NCBI GenBank assembly: GCA_014925825.1
Contig: JACGCK010000032.1
Location: 295,452 to 359,451 of the forward strand
From: Pholiota molesta
Lineage: Eukaryota > Basidiomycota > Agaricomycetes > Agaricales > Strophariaceae
Length of the DNA stretch: 64,000 nt
Direction: 5' to 3'
Position 1 is the stretch's first letter. Each line of letters begins with the position of its first letter. A model generated the notes under the pieces. The model saw nothing but the letters and a program-made list of their open reading frames with translations, was not told the origin of the DNA and did no database searches. The position numbers and the translations under genes were made by a program. Of this stretch, positions 33,298 through 44,275 are shown piece after piece.

Positions 33298-34994
33298 TCA
33301 GGGTATTCTCCACATCGCGATGCCACTTCTATCAGCGTCGAGCTCTTTTTTAGCCTCCCTGCTATCCCTGCTTCTTATTGCCGCGGCAACCAGCAGAGTC
33401 ACCGCATCTTTGAGTGCTTTTTTCGCACTCCCTCCCTGATCGTCGCCTTCACCGAGCCCACACCCGCTCCCACCCTTTGTTTTTTCCCCGTGTTCCGAAT
33501 CGACAGCCCCATCATCACCATCGGCAGCCTCTCCATCCGTCGACGCGCCTTCTTCGGACAAGACAACCCGCTCCCAATCAACACACAGATCCAAAAATTC
33601 ATACAACACATCCACCACGCCCTCGAACCTCCCGTCCTTACTCCGGCCGCCCTCCTCCGCAGGCAGCTCCATGCCCCACAGCTGCTCGAGCGTCAGCCCG
33701 TCCCACGCGACCAGCGGCGCGCCGGTCTTCACGGGGACCACCACCGCCGGGCACCCGTTGAGCAGTATGTAGTTCATCACGCTCTCGGACGGGCGTGCGC
33801 TCGACGCCCAGAGCTTGCGGTGCGGCTTCAGGCCGACGACGGTGAGCAGGAGGCGCCGCGGGGCGGGCGGCGGCGGGAGGGGCGTGAGCGCGGGCTCGGG
33901 GGACGGCGTGCGCGAGCGCGAGAAGACCGTGGAGAGGGCCGGGAGCGAGAGGGTGGTCATGTTCTTGCGCAGCTCGTCGAGCTTTGAGGGCTCGGGCTCG
34001 GTGGGCGGGCTTGGAGGTGGGGGCACGCAGAGCTCGATTACAGACGCGGATTCGGCGAGGAGGATTTCGCCGATTCTGTAGTCGCCTGTGTTAAATCGGG
34101 CCGAATATTTAGGATACCAAAAGTCAGCATAGAAGCGCCCATTGTTAGCGCCGCTGCCTACGTACCTTGAAGGAAGGGTCCATGACAGAAAATAATATCG
34201 GGTTTCATACTTCTTGGAATGATAGGCCTACGGGCGCTTGCAAAGAGGTAAGGGGAGAACCACCCTTTCTCAACGGCTAGGTAATCTTTGACGGCAGCGA
34301 AGAGAGATGGATCTCTGATGGCAAAGATATTTCAGAGTTGGTATTTCTTGCAGGTTAATACTTTACTTACGAATGCAGCGAGCTCCGATAGAACCCAAGG
34401 GCCGCATCGGACATCGTATGCTTATATTTGAGCGTAATCAGGAGGATCTTACACCCCGTCGTCTCCAATCTCTTTGAATGAATCGGCACAATACGCTTGA
34501 TGGACTTGTCGAAGACCAGGTCGTTGGCGAGCTTCGTGCTGAGCTCAAAACCTGCGTGCATTCCGAGTTCGACGAAGATACTGTCGCCCAGCGTGGTGAC
34601 AACTATGTCAGTCATCGGGCCCATCCTGGGGGAGGATAATTGTCAGTGAAATGTATATCACATAGATGATCGTATGTGCAACAAGGAAAGCGTGCCCTGA
34701 AAGGCGAGGAGGAGAGGAGGGGAAGTGATCGGGGAGCGTAATGAGAGTAAAGATCGGAATTATAGATTGGCGCCGGTGTTGATCCACTATCTCAAAGATG
34801 GAAATCCAACGGAGAAAATAAATATAGAAACAATAACAAGACAAACACGTACACTGGGGCAGCAACAGCTGCTATCCCTCCCTAACACGGACACAAAGTT
34901 TCCGGTTTAGTGGCTGAGACGAACGAACGATACAACGGGTTACGGGTGGATGCTACTCACCGTAGCTGCGATCACCGTATGCACGGCAAGATCC
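33298..34994 (-). CDS. Unrecognised protein, at least 417 aa, 5' end unresolved
   Basis: Five exons keep one frame with good splice sites: 34994-34961, 34881-34853, 34625-34371, 34314-34166, 34085-33298. Conserved-looking parts are DLAVHTVIAATGGIAAVAAP, then DSIFVELGMHAGFELSTKLA, CKILLITLKYKHTMSDAALG, YLAVEKGWFSPYLFASARRP, GPFLQGDYRIGEILLAES and LTVVGLKPHRKLWASSARPS. A Pro-rich stretch (VPPPPSPPTEPEPS) lies in the middle and a low-complexity acidic/Gly stretch near the C-terminus. No transmembrane segment beyond the weakly hydrophobic N-terminal part, and no domain I can name. The start is unclear: MSSYETLRAAGTNVVCLSP at 35282-35226 ends at a GTAAGT but is out of phase with the next exon; a donor at 35274 (ATGTCTTC|GTATGA) would fit. 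The neighbour upstream is the short ORF at 35947. Confidence 0.6.
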
Positions 34995-35710
34995 CTAAAC
35001 CGGATGCATGGTAGGAAGAGAGGCGAAGAGTCTCCCCACTAAATTCAAGGTTTGAGGTTTGATTCGGTGTCATCGGGAAGAAAAGAAACAACACAAAAAA
35101 AAGGTCGGCCTCAGAAACAGAAAGGGAACAGAACAAGATTTAAAAGATGGGAGCGGAGGTACTACCAAGGGCGGACTTGATTGAAACTGCCTCTGCGTAA
35201 GTACATAGTGCGAATTATCACTTACGGGAGAAAGGCAAACGACGTTCGTCCCTGCGGCACGCAGGGTTTCATACGAAGACATGACAATCCGGCCGGTCAA
35301 CGACTATTCAAAGAAAAGACACACAATCAGTAAACATCATTGTTCATCACGTTTCGCAAGGCCGAAGAAATTCAGAAACTCAGCGAAACCACAATGAAAC
35401 TCGAGGGCCTGAGGAGCAAAGTGTAATGATTGGAGTAAACATTGAATACCCAGATCAACATGGGCGGCAAAACGCCTGCGGTGCCGTGTCTATTTTAGAG
35501 CCAAGCCGAACGGGCAGGCCAAGTCAACGCCCGGGGCCACGAGCCCGAGCCATCTGCAGCAAAATGACAGTTCGGAGGAGGTCCCGGAAACGTGGACGTT
35601 TCTGGCGCTCCGAGCTGCGATCCGATGGCTATACGCCCCCAGCTAAAGTGGGATAGATCACTGACATATACACTGAGTGTGTAGTGTAAGCATGATGCAG
35701 CTCGGGGTGC

Positions 35711-35947
35711 TCAGTTATCCTATTCTGAATCATAATCTGAATCGCGAGAGCTTGGTCGCAAAGAGACGGGTATGAAAACGATAGGCTTGGAGCTAAGCCA
35801 GGCCAATTGAAAGGACATAACACTCACTCCAACGAGCTTGCGGACGATCCATGGCGCAGCCTTCTCCTCCTCGGAGCCGGACGCATCTTGCGCGTAGTTC
35901 TGAATGGAGCTGGGGTCTATCGGACCCAGCGCTGAGGGCTCTGACAT
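35711..35947 (-). CDS. Putative very small protein (42 aa)
   Basis: Exon 35947-35828 encodes MSEPSALGPIDPSSIQNYAQ then an acidic stretch and APWIVRKLVG, ending at a clean GTGAGT donor. The acceptor at 35721-35720 (AATAG) adds two codons and a stop (exon 35719-35711). An acceptor at CAG a few bases earlier would give a different, longer tail. The coding look of the first exon and its good donor support a gene; no family recognised. It could also be the first exon of a longer transcript. Confidence 0.4.
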
Positions 35948-37214
35948 CGCTGCGAGTGTCAGATAATCCTGACTATTGCACAAATAAGTAAAGGTAAAAA
36001 GGGACATGTAATTGTGCAGCGCGCGTTCCACACTTGGACTGACTGGGTTAACTTTATTTGAGGCTACAGCGATCCTGACTGGCGGAGTGGCCGAGGCTTG
36101 CACTAAGCGTTAGGGATTCCGGGATAGGCTGGGCAAAGCTGTTGGTCAACTTGGAACTTGGTGACAGGGCAATGATAGAGGTGCAAGAGGAATAGCTCGG
36201 TCGGTGATGGCGGACTGATTTGCACACCGACAACACCTCAGGGGAAGACGAAAAGTGTGATGAGGATCACCATGATCATGATTATCATCAGTTATTTTTA
36301 GCTGCCCTCGCTTGTGTGTTCGCGACATAACCCTATAGGTCCATGAAGTAACAGCCTCTTAAAATGTTCTTGTGAACTAGACAGAATCGCAATGTCAGAA
36401 ATTCAAGGATCAAAAGCCTATGCAACCTTTCCCACTGCGCCTGAGCGCCTGTGCACGGCCTGCATATCTAATCTTTTGATACACTCCGTCTAATGATCAT
36501 CAATAATGCAGCTGCAAGACTTGCGCGCGCGGTTCTTCAACATTTTACGCGTAGGAGTAGTACCAACTTGCTGGAGTGAATTCGAAACTATAGAGCTTTT
36601 GATCAAGTAGCTCTCTACGCAAATACAATTATAAAATTCTACAACGCGCTCGAGCTGCTTAGATCTATCCATCTGTCATTTCTGCAGCAGCATCATATGT
36701 TTTCACTAGATCGACTCATCATCAAAGCTCGTGAATATCGGAGTGTGACACCATTAACTTCACTCCTTTGTGCATTTGCGATCTGAACAGGATCTGAATA
36801 TCTGCCTGCACTTCGCTTACACATTCTTGCAGATGTACCAGGATGTACCAGACAAGAGAAAGAAGAGAAAAAATATTTCTCGATCAATGTATATTCCACA
36901 ACGCAATTCAAAAAAAACTACACAATCCTTATCCACTTGAAGGCGTTGAGGCCTTGCTCGCACTGCACCACACCAAGAAGCCGCGCCTGCCACACACCAA
37001 ACCAACATAATCAGCACATGGCACTCCTCGACCTCCCGGCTGCATGAGCCGATGTCCCTGCCTACTGCCCTCCCTCCCCGAGGGCATTAAATAAAAGACT
37101 CTGTTGAACGAATCACGAAACATCCACGCGGTAGGACGTTGAAGATCCCATTCTCCCGTCTAGTTGGCGAGGGCTCGTTGAGGCCGTCGATAGTTACGGG
37201 CGTTCGCCGTACAC
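35948..37214. other. Intergenic, no supported gene
   Basis: About 1.3 kb. Short frames only. A tRNA-like D-arm word near 36080 does not extend into a tRNA. Confidence 0.5.
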
Positions 37215-39168
37215 TTAGTAGCGGTAATGGTCCTGGTTAGGAAAAATATTGATGTGAGATGGCGGTGTGATGGAGAGAATTAGGGGAGGGGATACGTACG
37301 GGCTTGTAAGGTCCCTGGACGGGGATGTCCAGGTACTTGGATTGGGTGGACGAGAGGACGGTCAACTTGACGTTGAGCTGGGCGAGATGGGCGCGGGCGA
37401 CCTCCTCGTCGAGCTCCTTGGGAAGCATGTGGACGCCGAGAGGGAACTTCTCAGGGGTGGTCCAGAGGGCGATCTGGGCAAGGACCTGGTTGGCGAACGA
37501 GCACGACATCACGAAGGAAGGGTGGCCAGTGGCACAACTGTCAACAGAAGATATCAGCATCCAACAGGCAAAGAGAGGATGTAAAAATTTGCGCACCCCA
37601 AGTTGACGAGACGACCCTCGGCGAGGAGGATGATGTGACGGCCGCTGGGCATGGTGTAGCGGTCGACCTGGGGCTTGACGTTGGAAACAGAGACAGCGTT
37701 TTGCTTGAGCCAGGCAACGTCGATTTCGACGTCGAAGTGACCAATGCTAAAAGTGAAACACATTTAAATATAGAATGAAAAGACGAGAAAGTAAATTTGA
37801 CAAACTTGGAGACAATGGCATCCTCGGGCATGACAGAGAAGTGCTGGCCAGTGATGATGTCACGGTTACCAGTGGTGGTAACGAAAACGTTGGCACGGGG
37901 AGCAGCGTCCTCCATGGTGGTGACTTCATAACCAGCCATGGCAGCCTGGAGAGCATTGATAGGATCGATCTCAGTGATCAGAACACGGGCACCGTATGAC
38001 TTCAGGGACTCGGCGCACTAGTTGGTCGAAGGTTATTAGATTCAGAGTTTAGGATTGACAGATCGTGTATAGATGGACTTACGCCCTTTCCGACATCACC
38101 GAAACCGGCGACAACAGCGACCTTACCAGCAAGCATGACGTCGGTAGCACGCTTGATACCATCGACGAGGGACTCGCGGCATCCGTAGTAGTTGTCGAAC
38201 TTGGACTTGGTGACAGAGTCGTTGACGTTGATGGCAGGGATCTTGAGCTTTCCGTCACGGAAGGCCTTGTAGAGGTGGTGGACACCAGTGGTAGTCTCCT
38301 CAGACACACCACGGATTTCTATTTAGATCGCATATTAGTTATCTTGCAATGCAATATCAGACAAAGTGTAAAATTACCAGAGAGGTATTGGGGATATTTC
38401 TCATGGACGAGGTTAGTGAGATCACCTCCATCATCGAGGATCATGTTAAGGGCTTTTCCACCCTTGAAGCCAGCAATGGTCTGCTGAATGCACCAGGTGT
38501 ACTCCTCCTCGGTCTCGCCTTTCCAGGCAAAGACGGGAACACCGGTGGCAGCAATACTGTTACAGGTTTAGCCAGGCGATCTAGAAATCTTGGGGGAGTA
38601 CTCACGCAGCAGCGGCATGGTCTTGGGTAGAGAAGATGTTCTGGAGGAATATCTTAGCAAATGAGGTTGTCAATCGGGGAGAAAGATACATACGCAGGAC
38701 GACCAAGTGACTTCAGCACCGAGGGCAGTCAAAGTCTCGATAAGGACGGCAGTCTGGATGGTCCTGCAAGAACAAGGTTGTCAGGCAGAAGCAAATGAAA
38801 CTGATATTGTAGGCACGAACATGTGGAGGCATCCAGCGATACGAGCACCCTTCAGGGGCTGCGAAGGTCCATACTGTTATCAGAGAACAGGATCAGTAAA
38901 TCGCCAACACGGTGATGGGTGCGGGGGAATATTGACCTTCTTCCTGAGGTACATGAGACCGGGCATTTCATTCTAAAGTCATGGAAATGATCAGGACGAC
39001 GATAACAACTGGCGATGATGAACAAAGTGCTGAAGAACAGCTATTTTACCTCGGCGATTTCGATCTCCTTGCGACCGAACGCAGCGAGAGAAACATCTGG
39101 AAAGAACTGTAAGTGCGATTCCAGTCTAATCGGTACCAGAGAGACTTGCCAGCGACTTTGTAAGACAT
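37215..39168 (-). CDS. SAH1: S-adenosylhomocysteinase, 430 aa
   Basis: Cytosolic NAD-dependent enzyme that splits S-adenosylhomocysteine to adenosine and homocysteine, relieving inhibition of methyltransferases. Twelve exons close in frame: 39168-39150, 39096-39050, 38972-38937, 38873-38821, 38763-38694, 38640-38606, 38556-38378, 38318-38083, 38017-37806, 37746-37597, 37537-37300, 37232-37215 (1293 nt, 430 aa). Signatures: [67 protein letters not shown]-binding GFGDVG at 218-223, [26 protein letters not shown] and the C-terminal KPDHYRY. Length equals animal enzymes. Intron 1 is GC-AG (G|GCAAGT at 39149). Single copy, housekeeping. Confidence 0.97.
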
Positions 39169-40218
39169 GATTGAAGATAGTGTGAAGGAAAGAAGATAAA
39201 GTTCCAAGATTTTACTGTCGAACGTTTTTGTTTTCTGGGCACGTGAGTCTGCCGCCCTGCCGACACTCTAATCGATCTGATTAGGTAACTACCACAGCCG
39301 TGCCCACAATTTCAAACATCTCTTGCCATTACACGCTCCTCCTTCTCACCGAATGACAAACTCATCTGATCACACAACGAAAAAATCAGAATGCCACATC
39401 GCCGAAATTCTTCAACACACCTGCAATCCAGAACCGAATAGCCAGGGCCAAGAAATCATGCAATGTTTTCCTATTCTCCGCATTTTCAAACTGTAAGCCT
39501 GCAGACGACAGCGCGCGCCTAATTTTCTGTTCTTGATCTGCCTAGCTGCAAGGGCCAGCCTGCCGTTGAAATAACCAGGTTTATTAATGTCGATTCGACG
39601 AATGGCGCTATAGAGATTCCCGCTGGCTTCAAGTGAGTGCTGTGTCTTGGTCACCGCTGGCGCTTCTCACACCTTTAAATATCAGAACAGAAGCTGTTCA
39701 AGGTCGCTCTTGGAGAGAAGTTGAGCGCTACGACAACCCGGACCGACTTGACGACTTATAACTTCCCGGATCACGTCCTTCGACGACAATGTAGCCCGAG
39801 ATCGATCCCAAATTAACCATGGTCGAGCTGTTCCCGGTGTCGTTGCTATCCATAGGACCCTCAAGCTCAAGAGTGCAATAACTTTCCGGCAACCAAGTCA
39901 ATAGTTGGCCGTTAACCCCTTCATCGCAACTCGGTGGGCGTCAATGTTTTTACTTGTGATAAAGCTTAGATAGTTCACGATATACGGCCTCTGTGTCAAT
40001 TTATATTCATCGAGATGACACCTCAGAGTTTAATTGAAAGAATCATTTCAACTTGCGGGGTAATGAAGGGTAATGAGCCGCTTCGTTGTGGATGACGATA
40101 CCTTTCCGGGGAGGCAAAGTGCGGGTTAACTTGGGATATATATGTATCCCCTGCTATATTCAATACACGAAAGTCTTTTCCGACGTTTTCGACGTTCACT
40201 GTGGTTCAGAGGCTAACC
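39169..40218. other. Divergent intergenic region
   Basis: About 1 kb between SAH1 and the next plus-strand gene, containing both promoters. Short minus-strand frames (39412-39654, 39682-39870) lack any signature. Confidence 0.6.
40133..40150 (+). promoter_or_regulatory. TATA-containing near-palindrome, possible core promoter
   Basis: GGGATATATATGTATCCC, a near-perfect dyad with a TATA core, about 90 bp before the ATG at 40219 and 460 bp before 40596. Confidence 0.35.
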
Positions 40219-40433
40219 ATGGATGTGGTTCCGGGATATGACGAGTTCAGAAACGGCAAAATCGAGGTGATCCGGTCGAATAGCGACTTGTTGAGCATCA
40301 TCAGCAACATGAAACAAGTTCAAGAAAGCATTTCAGGATCACTGACTTTTGATTTCATCATCCTCGCTAAACACGTATGTGCCATCAGATCTCCTAACCA
40401 CAGATTTGTATGGTGTATCCATCCACCTCACAG
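40219..40433 (+). CDS. Possible short upstream ORF or 5' exon
   Basis: ATG 40219 opens MDVVPGYDEFRNGKIEVIRS and stays open for 52 codons to a GTATGT donor at 40375. The acceptor at about 40433 continues for 14 codons to a stop. It may be a small separate protein or a leader of the gene at 40596. No family recognised. Confidence 0.25.
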
Positions 40434-40595
40434 CCTCACACTCGCGAAAGGATCTTCAATCCAACGTCGCTATGAAATGCGCGATCACCCTCGCTACATC
40501 TGCAACAGACTCAGCGTCAGCCATCGAAGAGCCAAAAAGCCCTGTTCTAGCGCGTTGTTGCACACTTGTTTCTGCCTGCACTGCCTATTGATATC

Positions 40596-42049
40596 ATGGA
40601 TCCCAACTTTCGCGAGTATCTCCTACCACAGGCAGGATTACTACAAATAAAGGAGGAGACATCTGAACAGAGATCCTCATTACTCAGTTCCCCTTCTACT
40701 CCCTCCCTCTCCTCCCTCGCACCGCCGAGTCTGTCAACGACCTCGTCTCGTCGCAAAGGTCCTTCTGCATCCTCCCTGGCTGGGCCACATAGACCAAGAC
40801 CCTATCCTGCCCCAAGCAATCGCATTAATCGCTTACCAAAAGAAGAACTCAGTACAATGTCGAGTACAACGTCTCAATATGGATCGTGGAGCCATGGCCA
40901 GCCAAGAAGTAGCCATGGCCGTACCCATCCCTCCGTCGAACGCAGGGCATCCGACGGCGAGAACCAAACTGCTTTCGTACATGGATCGCAGTTTTTACAC
41001 GTAAGTCCAACACATACATACCTCACTGGACAACATGCTCATGGTCCACAGGACTCATACATGGGCTCTTCTGACATGCGACAAATGTCTGTCTCCACGC
41101 TTAGTGGAGCCATGGGCGATGCGAGCATTGGACACTCAAGACAATCAAAATCTCCTGCCTCATCACATAGCGGGAGCGTCTACGCCAGCGGCATGCAAAA
41201 TAACGACCTGACATGGAATACCGCGCACCCGAACAATATGACGATCGCCATGAACAACGCCAGCTACCCAGGCGTGCCCGGTCACGGGGCCTCTTCTCCA
41301 ACCAAGCGAACATGGATATGACAGCGATGAACGATTACACAACGACACGCAACGTGTCTCCGGAATCTCTTTCCCCTCATTCGCCGTATGGGCATGGACA
41401 GATGGCGGCGCCCCAGCACGCCACGAACGGCAGCATGCTCGCTTTCCCGGGCTCGATGGCACCGTACCCCCCATCGCCCCAGGACGGCCGCAGCTCGGCC
41501 GACACCATCCAGCAGCTCCAGCGCCGCGTCGCCGACCTCGAGCGGGAGTGCCACCGCGCCAAGTCCGCGCTCGCGCTCGCGCACGCCGCGCCCGCCTCGG
41601 GGCTCCCGAACGCGCCGCCCTCCGCGCACTTCCAGGCGCAGTGGCGCGCGCGCACGGAGGCGCGCAAGCGCATCTTCTGCTCCATCAACCGCGCGGGGAA
41701 CGCGCTCTGCTCGTGGCACGACTCGCGGCGCGAGCGGCGGATGTACCCGCCGCGGAACGCGCCCGCGGGGTTCCTGAACTGCGGCTGCACGTACGAGGAG
41801 GCGCTGTTCGAGGAGAGCCTGTCGCGCCACGGGGTCGGCAGCTACCACCCGGGCGAGAGCGTGCGCATGGACCCGGCGCTCCGCAACCCGCTGCTCAAGC
41901 TCCTGCAGACGCGGTATGGGTACAAGGACGGGGACTTCGACCATGACCCGGTCAGTGAGACTTGGAATGAGGGCGAGTCGCCGGTTTCTTGGGACCAGAA
42001 GGCGCAGTCTGGCTCGCTGGTGCGCAGGCGGAACGAAAACGCGCATTAA
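40596..42049 (+). CDS. Ser/Pro-rich coiled-coil protein of unknown function, about 452 aa
   Basis: Exons 40596-41000, 41052-41280 and 41325-42049 close in frame (1359 nt, 452 aa). The second intron (41281-41324, 44 nt) starts GTCACG and is short; the alternative is one lost G at about 41286-41289. Residues 1-240 are low complexity, rich in Ser, Pro and His, as in a regulatory protein. A coiled coil follows (DTIQQLQRRVADLERECHRA). The C-terminal block is the conserved-looking part: ARKRIFCSINRAGNALCSWH, RRERRMYPPRNAPAGFLNCG with CGC, then LRNPLLKLLQTRYGYKDGDF. The spaced Cys/His residues could bind metal. I do not recognise a named domain. GC content rises sharply in this last block. Confidence 0.7.
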
Positions 42050-44275
42050 GCGCGGTTTGCGTTCAGATTCCTCATCCTTCATTCGTTCATTCCCCCAAAA
42101 TCATGTTGTTCTCGTTGGTTTCTGTATCTACGCATGTCAGTTCATCACCTCATACGCACATTTCATTTTTGTAGCCATAGTATTTCACCTCATCATCCTT
42201 GCCGGTCACTGCCTGGCCCTCCATCCTTCGCATATTCTATTTTACGTTACAAAACGGATTCATAACTAATACTTCTCAATTACATACTTATTACTTATTC
42301 TTTGTCATTCTTTTTGCTTGTACACAGTCTTTTCGTTCGCAGCACGTACCATACCCACTTTATTGTTCTTAGACTTTACAACAGTGTAGCATATTTCACA
42401 GGCTATTCCCTAATACCTGGCTTCTTCCTCTCCATTTCCTCCGTCATCCTCGTCTGCCTGTATTTATACTGCTATTTAATACTTATAACTATGTTATTCA
42501 TGGTGATATCTGAATTTCGTGAGCGCGTAAATTTGAACAAGACATGACATGATGATGACAGTAGTCGATAGAGTTGCACTATCATATGCATGGCAAGGCT
42601 GAAGGACGCGCATGGATCTAGATAACTGAAATTTTTGACGCCCATTGGGCCTACTATGATCTAAATGAGAAGAATTGATGATCCTGTTCTACATAACAAT
42701 TCAGCGACGCAGTCGCAAAAGATATAAGCGTACCAGAAGTCTAATTTATTGTACCGTTGGTTCCCGACCGGAAAAAGAGATGGATTTGGATCGTTCCAGG
42801 CAAGTTTCGCTCTAATCAAGGGTAGGATCTGGTAAGCTCTGGGGTTCATCTGTCGAATACTCGACTCGGACCCGAATGCTGCTTTGTTATATCTGGCTTG
42901 AAAAAAACTTAGAGATTTTAGAAATGCATAGTCTTTGTAATGCATAGTCTTTGTTGCGCCGGCGGTATAGCATAATGGCCGACTGAGGTCATAAAATGGA
43001 GGCAAGTTTCGGCCTCCAGAATCGCGGATGGATCATGGCGTAGTACCATATGTAGTCACAGCGTATTTTGCGAAAACTAGATAAGAACCGGGAGAATCAA
43101 AACATGAAAATTGCACAACAACAATAACTTCTAGCACTGTTTTAAGCAGTGTTTTCAACGGAAGTGACACTGACATTTTTCCAGAGAGTTGATCATCAGC
43201 ACCAAATCACTCCCCTTGCGATATGTCGTGCTTGCTAAAATCTTCCTGGAGATGCATAAGCGCATGCTTGTTGACATCCTTTCTTAATCTCCAGCACCGA
43301 TCTCAGGGTTATTACGAATTTACGATCGTAATACCAGTACGTCATCATCAAGATAGATATTTAAGGCCTCTTAAGGCTGTGTAAGGTAAATTTAGGCGCT
43401 ACGGCAGGCCAGGATCCGTAAAGAGCGCACATTGTTCAGATGGTGCATAGACAGTGGACACCCCGCGTGGTTTCAAGTTCAGCGAGCGTTTCAGGGCGTG
43501 ATTTTGGCGTGATTTTGTTGCGATTGCGATATATCATATAGGACTGCCAGTGGGGAAAGAGTAGGTAATATTAGCAGCTTGCAATGATTCATGAACAATT
43601 TTCAATGCATTCAGCTTGATGCGCAGCCGTTGTGATACGCCCGTATAAAACGCGCGGCGTAGAAAAATTTGCGGTCAAAACGTAGCTGAAAGTGTGTAGT
43701 ATGTTGCCTCCAGTGATTGTGATGATCTCCTTCGGGTGATGTGAGGAAATCATCCAAGAAAATAGCCTTTTTAAATTTGTTTTTGGTCAAGTTGAACATT
43801 GAAGGATTGGCAAAGTGAGATGCATACGACCAGGGTCGAATATTCAATATTCGATATTCGATGGTGATCTGTTACGGAGGCAGAAATCAAGCAGAAATGC
43901 GTAAAAGCGAAGCGAGCGTGAGCCCGATCTGTTTGTTGCACACGATATCGCCATGATCATCAAACACCGGTAAACCCCGATCATAAGCGATGGGCAACAA
44001 CCGCAAGCACCGCCACAACAGCGCGTCTTGTCGCGTCGCCATGATCTGCAAAACACTGCTGGCCCGCTAAACAATTTCATTCAATCAGTCGCCTTCGATT
44101 CCCATTCATTTGCAACTTGCACGACGTTTGAGATTACGCGCAGCCAGCTCTCTCGGATATACTAGTACCCTGCGCTGCGGCAACCCGTGCTGATTGCCAT
44201 CCCCAACCCTCCAGAATCCACACTCGCGTGCGCGTCCCTCCGGCGAAAGTTGGCCGTTGCAGCGTGCAGCCTCCC
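42050..44275. other. Intergenic, no supported gene
   Basis: About 2.2 kb, AT-rich in its first half. A minus-strand frame 42661-43005 has no family signature. A 17-bp palindrome CGAATATTCAATATTCG lies at about 43836-43852. Confidence 0.5.

Noticed and set aside
36078..36120. GGCGGAGTGGCCGAGG, resembling the start of a tRNA(Ser/Leu)
   Set aside because: No acceptor stem partner, anticodon arm or T-arm follows at the right spacing.
41282..42082. Minus-strand frame of 266 codons opposite the coiled-coil gene
   Set aside because: Arg/Ala-rich shadow of GC-rich coding sequence; no motifs.
43836..43852. 17-bp AT-rich palindrome
   Set aside because: Short AT-rich palindromes are expected by chance in intergenic DNA; no associated gene or repeat.
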